Positions 58,116 to 64,000 of a stretch of 64,000 nucleotides of DNA are shown in pieces; position 1 is the first letter of the stretch; each line of letters starts with the position of its first letter. This DNA comes from VRUE01 sp963824215 (GTDB lineage Bacteria; Actinomycetota; Thermoleophilia; Solirubrobacterales; 70-9). The notes beneath the pieces are model-generated. The model saw only the letters and a program-made list of their open reading frames with translations, was not told where the DNA came from and made no database searches. Position numbers and translations under genes: made by a program. Where the stretch lies: contig CAWGOE010000004.1 in NCBI GenBank assembly GCA_963824215.1, forward strand, positions 1,054,001 through 1,118,000, given 5' to 3'.

Positions 58116-58634
58116 CTACTCGCCCGGCTCCCGCCGGGGCACCAGCACGAGGCGCTTGAACTCGGCGACGAGGACGCCGTCCTGGTTCAGCACCCGCGTG
58201 TGGACCTTGACGACGCCGCGGTCGAGCTTCGATTTCGAGGGCTTGACGTCGAGCACCTCGGTCTCGCAGAAGAGCGTGTCTCCGTGGAAGACCGGGTTCG
58301 GGTGGCTGAGCTCTTCGGTGGCCAGGTTGGCGATCGCCTTGCCCGATACGTCGGAGACCGACATGCCAAGTGCCAGCGAGTAGACGAGCGGCCCGACGAC
58401 CACGTTGCGCCCCTGCTGCGAGTTGGCTGCGTAGACGTCGTTGAGGTGCAGCGGGTGGTGGTTCATCGTGATCAGGCAGAAGAGGTGATCGTCGGCCTCG
58501 GTCACGGTCTTGGCCGGCCAGTGCTTGTAGACGGCGCCCACCTCGAACTCCTCGAGATAACGGCCGTAGCTGTGCGCGCCGGACGCCTCGCGCTCTGCCT
58601 GGTCGGTGGTCAGCTCGTACTTCTGCTCGCTCAT
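58116..58634 (-). CDS. MaoC-family acyl-CoA hydratase
   Basis: A 172-residue hotdog-fold hydratase: GRYLEEFEVGAVYKHWPAKT, VTEADDHLFCLITMNHHPLH then LNDVYA, the conserved hydratase motif with catalytic Asp and His, and GPLVYSLALGMSVSD. In organisms with the ethylmalonyl-CoA pathway small MaoC proteins serve as mesaconyl-CoA hydratases; given ccr and the mutase upstream in this window that role is plausible, but distance (24 kb) makes it inference. Starts at ATG 58634. Confidence 0.85.
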   Translation of the reverse strand: MSEQKYELTTDQAEREASGAHSYGRYLEEFEVGAVYKHWPAKTVTEADDHLFCLITMNHHPLHLNDVYAANSQQGRNVVVGPLVYSLALGMSVSDVSGKAIANLATEELSHPNPVFHGDTLFCETEVLDVKPSKSKLDRGVVKVHTRVLNQDGVLVAEFKRLVLVPRREPGE

Positions 58635-58770
58635 CGGTGGTGATTCTCCCTCTGGGTTGGACGGCGCGGGATGCTAGTCGAGATCGGGTCCAGGGCTCCA
58701 GGCAAGATCCGACCCAGGGGTGTCGCCCGTCCCGTCGAAATAGCCGGGGTCCAACGACGAGGAGGCAAAA

Positions 58771-59349
58771 ATGCGGTGGCGGAGATCAAACGACGAAACC
58801 GGGACGGCGCAGGTCAAACGGCAGCACGCATTGCTTGGCGCCGGGCTGGCGACGCTGATCGCCGTTCTGCTCGTCGTCTGGCTGCTGATCGACGACAGCG
58901 AATCCGGCGAGACCCAATCGAGCTCCTCGACCGGCGCGGAGATCGTCAGCGTCGAGTCGCTGCGCTCCACTGCCGGTGAGCAGGAGACGCCGCTCTACTG
59001 GGCCGGCCCCCCCGAGGGCTCCGAGCTCGAGCTGAGCCAGCCGTCCCCCGACCGCACCTACGTGCGCTACCTGACCGGCGACGCCGAAGCCGGCGACCAG
59101 CGTCCGTTCCTCACTGTCGGCAGCTATCTCCTGTCCGACCCCGTCGCGGCCCTGCGCGCTCAGGGCGAGCAGCCCGACGGTGTGCTCGTCAGCGCACCGA
59201 AAGGGGGCACCGTCTACTTCAGCAAAGAGCGCCCGGAGAGCGTCTACCTGGCCTACCCCGGCACGGAAGTCGAGGTAGAGGTCTACGCCCCGGACTTCAG
59301 AGACGCGCTTGAGCTGGCCACCTCGGGTCAGATCGTCCCGGTCGAGTAG
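58771..59349 (+). CDS. hypothetical membrane-anchored protein
   Basis: A 192-residue protein with one membrane helix (LLGAGLATLIAVLLVVWLLI, residues 21-40) and an extracytoplasmic beta-rich domain (VSVESLRSTAGEQETPLYWA, RTYVRYLTGDAEAGDQRPFL). ATG 58771 follows a near-perfect GAGGAGG ribosome site. The repeated tyrosine strands (TYVRYLTGD, TVYFSKERPESVYLAYPG) hint at a beta-sandwich. I do not recognise the family, and no neighbour suggests a role. Confidence 0.7.
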   Translation: MRWRRSNDETGTAQVKRQHALLGAGLATLIAVLLVVWLLIDDSESGETQSSSSTGAEIVSVESLRSTAGEQETPLYWAGPPEGSELELSQPSPDRTYVRYLTGDAEAGDQRPFLTVGSYLLSDPVAALRAQGEQPDGVLVSAPKGGTVYFSKERPESVYLAYPGTEVEVEVYAPDFRDALELATSGQIVPVE

Positions 59350-59364
59350 GCCTCAAACGCCGAA

Positions 59365-59400
59365 CGGGCCGTGTCGCGAGTGCTTCCGCGACACGGCCCG
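59365..59400. terminator. strong bidirectional terminator-like hairpin
   Basis: CGGGCCGTGTCGCG (59365-59378), loop AGTGCTTC, CGCGACACGGCCCG (59387-59400): a 14-bp perfect stem midway between the convergent membrane-protein and collagen-like genes. No T-run on either side. Confidence 0.75.
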
Positions 59401-59423
59401 AACGAGACTGCTTTGCGCTAACG

Positions 59424-62063
59424 CTACGGGGTGAGCGTCACCCCCCACCGGACCGCGCCCGAGGAGTCCGGATCGCTGTTCGGAACAACTTGCAAGGACA
59501 GCACATCGCCCTGCGCAAACGAGACGGAATTGGCGGCACTGTTACACGAAGTGCTGCTGCTTCCTTCGATTTTGCAGGTGACGGACGTTCCGCCCGAGGC
59601 ACCGTTCCCATTTTTGCGGATGGTGAACGTGTAGCTGTCGCCGTCGCTTGGGTCGTTGGCGAGTTTCACCGTCAGATTCGCAATCGTCCCAGCGGCGGGC
59701 ATGATCTGCTGCACGCTGCTCTCGGTCGTGGCGGCGCTTGAGGTCAGGTACGGACCGAGGTAGTTCGTGGCGGAGGTCGACAGGCTGCTCGTCGTAAAGC
59801 CATTGATGAACGTGCTGCCGTTCGTTCCGTTGGTGCCATTGGTCCCGTTGGTGCCGTTGGTCCCTTTCAGCGAGACACCGGCCGGCCACACACCGCCGGC
59901 CTTGGGGCCGTAGATTTTGACTTCGGCGGTGTTGATGTAGAAGTCGCCGTCCTGGCCGACTCCCGCGGTAGGTGCAACCGCGCCGCTGAGGACGGTCTTG
60001 CCGTTGGTTCCGTCATCACCGTCGGCGCCGGGAGCACCCGGAGCGCCGTCATCGCCGTCAGCGCCGTCAGCGCCGGGAGGGCCCTGGGGACCCTGCGGGC
60101 CTTGCGGGCCTTGGGCGCCGGGGGCACCATCATCGCCGTCGGCGCCTGGGGCGCCGGGAGCGCCGTCGGTGCCGTCAGCGCCCTTCAGCGAGACGCCGGC
60201 CGGCCACACGCCGCCGGCCTTGGGGCCGTAGATCTTGCTCGTGGCGGTGTCGATGTAGAAGTCGCCGTCGACTCCGTCGTTGGTGTCGTCGGGAGGCAGG
60301 ATGCCGCTGAGGACGGTCTTGCCGTTCTCACCGTCATCACCGTCGGCGCCGTCGGCGCCGGGAGCACCGGGAGCGCCGTCATCACCGTCAGCGCCAGGAG
60401 GGCCCTGGGGACCCTGCGGGCCTTGCGGGCCTTGGGCGCCGGGGGCACCATCATCGCCGTCGGCGCCTGGGGCGCCGGGAGCGCCGTCGGTGCCGTCAGC
60501 ACCCTTCAGCGAGACGCCGGCCGGCCACACGCCGCCGGCCTTGGGGCCGTAGATCTTGCTCGTGGCAGTGTCGATGTAGAAGTCGCCGTCGACTCCGTCG
60601 TTGGTGTCGTCGGGAGGCAGGATGCCGCTGAGGACGGTCTTGCCGTTCTCACCGTCAGCTCCGTCAGCTCCGTCATCACCGTCGGCACCGGGAGCACCCG
60701 GAGCGCCGTCATCACCGTCAGCGCCGGGAGGGCCCTGGGGACCCTGCGGGCCCTGCGGGCCTTGGGCGCCGTCGGCACCCGGAGCGCCGTCATCGCCGTC
60801 GGCGCCTGGGGCGCCGGGAGCGCCGTCGGTGCCGTCAGCACCCTTCAGCGAGACGCCGGCCGGCCACACGCCGCCGGCCTTGGGGCCATAGATCTTGCTC
60901 GTGGCGGTGTCGATGTAGAAGTCGCCGTCGACTCCGTCGTTGGTGTCGTCGGGAGGCAGGATGCCGCTGAGGACGGTCTTGCCGTTCTCACCGTCATCAC
61001 CGTCGGCGCCGTCGGCGCCGGGAGCACCCGGAGCGCCGTCATCACCGTCAGCGCCAGGAGGGCCCTGGGGACCCTGCGGGCCTTGCGGGCCTTGGGCGCC
61101 GGGGGCACCATCATCGCCGTCGGCGCCTGGGGCGCCGGGAGCGCCGTCGGTGCCGTCAGCACCCTTCAGCGAGACGCCGGCCGGCCACACGCCGCCGGCC
61201 TTGGGGCCGTAGATCTTGCTCATGGCGGTGTCGATGTAGAAGTCGCCGTCGACTCCGTCGTTGGTGTCGTCGGGAGGCAGGATGCCGCTGAGGACGGTCT
61301 TGCCGTTCTCACCGTCATCACCGTCGGCGCCGTCGGCGCCGGGAGCACCCGGAGCGCCGTCATCACCGTCAGCGCCAGGAGGGCCCTGGGGACCCTGCGG
61401 GCCTTGCGGGCCTTGGGCGCCGGGGGCACCATCATCGCCGTCGGCGCCTGGGGCGCCGGGAGCGCCGTCGGTGCCGTCGGTGCCGTCAGCACCCTTCAGC
61501 GAGACGCCGGCCGGCCACACGCCGCCGGCCTTGGGGCCGTAGATCTTGCTCGTGGCGGTGTCGATGTAGAAGTCGCCGTTCTGGCCGACCCCGGCACCTG
61601 GAGCAGTGGCGCCGCTGAGGACAGTTTTGCCGTCCACGCCATCAGTGCCATCTACTCCGTCAGCGCCATCGGTGCCGTCAACACCGTCAGTGCCATCTAC
61701 TCCGTCAGCGCCGTCGAGACCGTCAGTGCCGTCGATGCCGTTCGCGCCAGCAGTACCCGGAGCTCCCTGGGAGCCAGCGGGACCGGTTTCACCGCTGCTG
61801 CCCTGGATACCCAGGACTCCCTGGCTGCCAGAGCCGCCCACTACCTGGACGAGAAGTTCACCTTGTTTGCAGCGTTTAGCGGGCACGAAGCGGACCTTGC
61901 CTTTATCCGGGCCGGCTTTCGTAATGCAGAGATTGATGGTCGACAGCGTTTTCGTCGCCGCCGCGGCGGTGCCGGCGGCAGTCGCCATTCCAGCGACAGC
62001 CAGGCACGCCACGAGCGCAAGCGCCAGCCAGCGGCGAGGCGACGAGAGGGTGAGTGCAGTCAT
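59424..62063 (-). CDS. collagen-like secreted protein with six repeated modules
   Basis: An 879-residue protein. Signal peptide LALALVACLAVAGMATAAGT, then a short cysteine-bearing globular part (INLCITKAGPDKGKVRFVPA, KRCKQGELL), then long Gly-x-y triplets broken six times by a conserved block: GKTVLSG...DGDFYIDTATSKIYGPKA, then GGVWPAGVSLKG. Triplets are rich in GAPGAPGADGDDGAPG and GPQGPQGPQGPPG. The last 130 residues form a Ser/Thr-rich jelly-roll-like head (FINGFTTSSLSTSATNYLGP, ANLTVKLANDPSDGDSYTFT). ATG 62063 has an AAGGAG site. This resembles BclA-type surface filaments: collagen stalk plus C-terminal head. Confidence 0.9.
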   Translation of the reverse strand: MTALTLSSPRRWLALALVACLAVAGMATAAGTAAAATKTLSTINLCITKAGPDKGKVRFVPAKRCKQGELLVQVVGGSGSQGVLGIQGSSGETGPAGSQGAPGTAGANGIDGTDGLDGADGVDGTDGVDGTDGADGVDGTDGVDGKTVLSGATAPGAGVGQNGDFYIDTATSKIYGPKAGGVWPAGVSLKGADGTDGTDGAPGAPGADGDDGAPGAQGPQGPQGPQGPPGADGDDGAPGAPGADGADGDDGENGKTVLSGILPPDDTNDGVDGDFYIDTAMSKIYGPKAGGVWPAGVSLKGADGTDGAPGAPGADGDDGAPGAQGPQGPQGPQGPPGADGDDGAPGAPGADGADGDDGENGKTVLSGILPPDDTNDGVDGDFYIDTATSKIYGPKAGGVWPAGVSLKGADGTDGAPGAPGADGDDGAPGADGAQGPQGPQGPQGPPGADGDDGAPGAPGADGDDGADGADGENGKTVLSGILPPDDTNDGVDGDFYIDTATSKIYGPKAGGVWPAGVSLKGADGTDGAPGAPGADGDDGAPGAQGPQGPQGPQGPPGADGDDGAPGAPGADGADGDDGENGKTVLSGILPPDDTNDGVDGDFYIDTATSKIYGPKAGGVWPAGVSLKGADGTDGAPGAPGADGDDGAPGAQGPQGPQGPQGPPGADGADGDDGAPGAPGADGDDGTNGKTVLSGAVAPTAGVGQDGDFYINTAEVKIYGPKAGGVWPAGVSLKGTNGTNGTNGTNGTNGSTFINGFTTSSLSTSATNYLGPYLTSSAATTESSVQQIMPAAGTIANLTVKLANDPSDGDSYTFTIRKNGNGASGGTSVTCKIEGSSSTSCNSAANSVSFAQGDVLSLQVVPNSDPDSSGAVRWGVTLTP
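60301..61603 (-). repeat. tandem 321-339 bp repeats inside the collagen-like gene
   Basis: The block starting with the complement of ATGCCGCTGAGGACGGTCTT recurs at 60301, 60622, 60961 and 61282, spaced 321, 339 and 321 bp (107, 113, 107 codons). The 18-bp difference is extra Gly-x-y triplets. More divergent copies flank it at about 59980 and 61610. Near-identical units invite recombination and assembly errors. Confidence 0.9.
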
Positions 62064-62295
62064 ACGAGTGAGTCTCCTTACTGGTGAGTTGAAGCCTCGG
62101 CGCTGTCACATCAAAGTTCGCACCGACACCTGAGCAGGCGGCTCAAAGTACAGACCCACTAGACGTTTGACCAATCAAAGCAGTCATACATATGGCCAAA
62201 CTAGTTACTTTTGCTCAAGGCCCACCCAAAAAGTGTGCGGAGCAGGCGTATTTGACACTGCAACTCCTCACCCAAATCTCAACTTTGGCAGCCGG

Positions 62296-62658
62296 CTACT
62301 GCACTTTTCGCAGGCGGGAGCGCTGCTCTTGGCGCTCCACGACCTGGACGACGAGCTTCTTCACGTTCGAGTCGCCGGTGGCCTTGATGTGCCCCGTCTC
62401 GACCGCCTTGCGGTAGCTCTTCAACGTGCCTTTCTCCGCCAGCTCGTTGAACTGCGGCCGGTCGATCTGGACCAGCACGCGCTCGTCCTGGGCCAAGTCC
62501 TTGCTGATCTTGGGCCCTGGCAGCTCGACCCGGTAGAGCTGCACGTCCCCCCTGCCTTTCAGCTCCAGCCCGAAGACCAATTTGAGTTTCTGCAAGGCAG
62601 GAACCTCCGCCTGGAAGCGCTCAACAGCGGTCCGGATCAGATCGGAGGTCGATGCCAT
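62296..62658 (-). CDS. SCP2-like small protein
   Basis: A 120-residue soluble protein: LIRTAVERFQAEVPALQKLK, then LVFGLELKGRGDVQLYRVEL, VLVQIDRPQFNELAEKGTLK and TGHIKATGDSNVKKLV. The order (two strands, a substrate-pocket helix with Phe, then G-x-I-K-x-x-G-D near the end) is like sterol-carrier-protein-2 domains that bind acyl lipids. The gene follows the acyl-CoA dehydrogenase stop by three bases, consistent with a lipid role. The 232-base gap between its end and the collagen-like start is AT-richer and probably holds that gene's promoter. Confidence 0.55.
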   Translation of the reverse strand: MASTSDLIRTAVERFQAEVPALQKLKLVFGLELKGRGDVQLYRVELPGPKISKDLAQDERVLVQIDRPQFNELAEKGTLKSYRKAVETGHIKATGDSNVKKLVVQVVERQEQRSRLRKVQ

Positions 62659-62661
62659 CGG

Positions 62662-63876
62662 CTAGATCTTGTGCCTTTGCAAGAGCTTCTTGCCAATAAC
62701 CATGCGCTGGATCTCGGAGGTTCCCTCGCCGATCAGGAGCAGCGGCGCGTCGCGGTAGAGGCGCTCGATCTCGTACTCCTTCGAGTAGCCGTAGCCGCCG
62801 TGGATGCGGAAGCACTCCTCGACGCACTCCTTGCCGGTCTCCGAGGCGAGCAGCTTCGCCATCCCCGCCTCGAGGTCTGAGCGCACACCGGCGTCCTTCA
62901 GCCGGGCCGCTTTGCGGGTGACGAGGCGGGCGGCCTCGATCTTGGTCGCCATGTCGGCGAGCTTGAACTGGATCGCCTGGTGCTGGGCGATCGGCTTGCC
63001 GAAGGTCTTGCGCTCCTGGCTGTAGCGGAGCGCCAGCTCGAGGGCGCGCTGGGCGATGCCGACACCGCGCGCGGCGACGTTAACCCTGCCGACCTCGAGC
63101 GCGTCCATCATCTGCACGAAGCCCTGCCCGACGCCAGCCTCCTCGCCGCCGAGGACCCGCTCGGGCGGGCACCGGTAGCCGTCGTAGACGAGCTCGGTCG
63201 ACTCGACGCCCTTGTAGCCCATCTTCTTGATCTTGGGCGGCACGATCAGGCCCTCGTAATCGCCCGAGTTGGTTTCGGCCCAGGGCTCCTTCTCGGTGAC
63301 GAAGCAGGTCATCCCCTTATATGGGGGGTCAGCCTTGGCGTCGGTCTTCATCAGGACGAAGACGACGCTGGAGCCGAGCCCGTTGGTGACCCACATCTTC
63401 TGGCCGTTCAGCTCCCACTTGCCGTCGTCGCCCTTCTTCGCCGTCGACTTGATCCCCTGCACGTCGGAGCCGACCTCGGGCTCCGAGAGCGAGAAGGCGG
63501 CGCGGATCTCGCCCGTCGCCATCTTCGGCAGGAAGTGCTCTTTCTGCTCCTCGGTGCCGAACTTCATCAAGAGGTAGGAGCCGATGAAGTGGGTGTTGAC
63601 GACGCCGGAGATCGAGATCCAGCCGCGCGAGAGCTCTTCGACGATCATCGCGTAGGTCGTCAGATCGAGCCCCATGCCGCCGTACTCCTCCGGGATCGTG
63701 ACCCCGAAGAGGCCGAGCTCTTTCATCTGCTCGACGATCGGCTCCGGGAAGGAATCCTCGTGGTCGTACTTCTCGGCGTTGGGAATGATCTGCTCGTCGG
63801 CAAACTGGCGCACCATCTCGGTGATGTCGCGCTGGATGTCGGTCTGCTCGGTGTAGGCGGCGGTCTCTACGGCCAT
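62662..63876 (-). CDS. acyl-CoA dehydrogenase
   Basis: A 404-residue flavoenzyme: MVRQFADEQIIPNAEKYDHE, ELGLFGVTIPEEYGGMGLDL, AAFSLSEPEVGSDVQGIKST (FAD/substrate motif), WVTNGLGSSVVFVLMKTDAK, ERKTFGKPIAQHQAIQFKLA, and the C-terminal IHGGYGYSKEYEIERLYRDA with GEGTSEIQRMVI. All positions for FAD binding and the catalytic Glu region are present. ATG 63876 has a CAGGAGAA ribosome site. Which acyl chain it uses is unclear; methylsuccinyl-CoA would fit the ethylmalonyl-CoA pathway, but short-branched acyl-CoA is equally likely. Confidence 0.92.
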   Translation of the reverse strand: MAVETAAYTEQTDIQRDITEMVRQFADEQIIPNAEKYDHEDSFPEPIVEQMKELGLFGVTIPEEYGGMGLDLTTYAMIVEELSRGWISISGVVNTHFIGSYLLMKFGTEEQKEHFLPKMATGEIRAAFSLSEPEVGSDVQGIKSTAKKGDDGKWELNGQKMWVTNGLGSSVVFVLMKTDAKADPPYKGMTCFVTEKEPWAETNSGDYEGLIVPPKIKKMGYKGVESTELVYDGYRCPPERVLGGEEAGVGQGFVQMMDALEVGRVNVAARGVGIAQRALELALRYSQERKTFGKPIAQHQAIQFKLADMATKIEAARLVTRKAARLKDAGVRSDLEAGMAKLLASETGKECVEECFRIHGGYGYSKEYEIERLYRDAPLLLIGEGTSEIQRMVIGKKLLQRHKI

Positions 63877-64000
63877 TTCTCCTGCTTCGTTCGGGTTCTC
63901 AGGGAGAGCGAAGGATATCGGCGCCGCTGCTACCGAGCGCCGGGGCACTCGATCCCGCTAAATGAGTACAGAAGGCGGTTGCAACTCATACATTCGTCCA

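Noticed and set aside
60102..62087. 661-codon open frame on the plus strand opposite the collagen-like gene
   Set aside because: It is the complement of Gly-x-y triplet DNA, giving an artificial A/V/G-rich repeat; the minus strand has a signal peptide, ribosome site and sensible domains.
1..64000. Prophage, integrase-flanked island, CRISPR array or rRNA operon
   Set aside because: No integrase, phage structural gene, transposase, cas gene or rRNA-like sequence was found on either strand, and the tRNA genes show no flanking direct repeats suggestive of attachment sites.

Overview
The window is GC-rich DNA whose genes sit tightly packed, often with ATGA/GTGA/TTGA stop-start overlaps and many GTG or TTG starts. 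A complete F420 precursor set (fused CofG/CofH FbiC, CofD, CofC, CofE, F420:NADP reductase), together with crotonyl-CoA reductase, a MeaA-type mutase and SHOCT/DUF6325 proteins, points to an actinobacterium. A Thermoleophilia/Solirubrobacterales-type organism is my inference from gene content, not a measured assignment. No phage, CRISPR array, rRNA operon or insertion sequence is visible.

Layout. 1-4.3 kb: partial gene, YihY-type membrane protein, SHOCT and DUF6325 proteins, tRNA-Trp, two tRNA-Leu, and a membrane-anchored gene broken by a 17-bp tandem duplication. 4.3-12.1 kb: ketone-body/leucine-type carbon metabolism (acetoacetyl-CoA synthetase, acyl-CoA carboxylase beta subunit, HMG-CoA lyase) with a lactonase-like hydrolase, PAP2 phosphatase, SDR and thioesterase. 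12.1-20.8 kb: cofactor F420 genes, interrupted by an alcohol dehydrogenase and two secreted heparin-lyase-like proteins. 20.8-28 kb: aquaporin, orphan substrate-binding lipoprotein, a metal-homeostasis operon (multicopper oxidase, ZIP transporter with a frameshift, DtxR-type regulator) behind three phased operator-like repeats, YgfZ, and a very odd class II tRNA. 28.3-34.9 kb: RmuC, crotonyl-CoA carboxylase/reductase, ClpS, ethylmalonyl-CoA mutase. 35-58 kb: one large exopolysaccharide/capsule locus (initiating sugar transferase, two more lyase-like proteins, about nine glycosyltransferase genes, three deacetylases, flippase, O-antigen-ligase-like polymerase, Wzz/Wzc autokinase) ending in a heptose-precursor operon hddA-gmhA-gmhB. 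58-64 kb: MaoC hydratase, small membrane protein, a large collagen-like secreted protein, SCP2-like protein and acyl-CoA dehydrogenase.

The genes form a few working units: F420 synthesis plus its NADP-linked reduction; acetoacetate/HMG-CoA catabolism feeding acetyl-CoA; the ethylmalonyl-CoA branch (ccr, mutase, possibly MaoC and acyl-CoA dehydrogenase) for acetyl-CoA assimilation; and assembly, export, polymerisation and trimming of a heptose-containing surface polysaccharide.

The most unusual signals are not ordinary genes: (1) a Ser-like class II tRNA with anticodon GAC, followed by an inverted, partly covarying copy of its D and anticodon arms; (2) a 108-bp palindromic element present twice, once inserted in frame inside fbiC; (3) two further interspersed repeat families located just upstream of start codons; (4) a perfect 50-bp palindrome containing both stop codons of two convergent glycosyltransferase genes; (5) gene damage by tandem duplication, single-base frameshift, 5' truncation and tail-to-head glycosyltransferase fusion.
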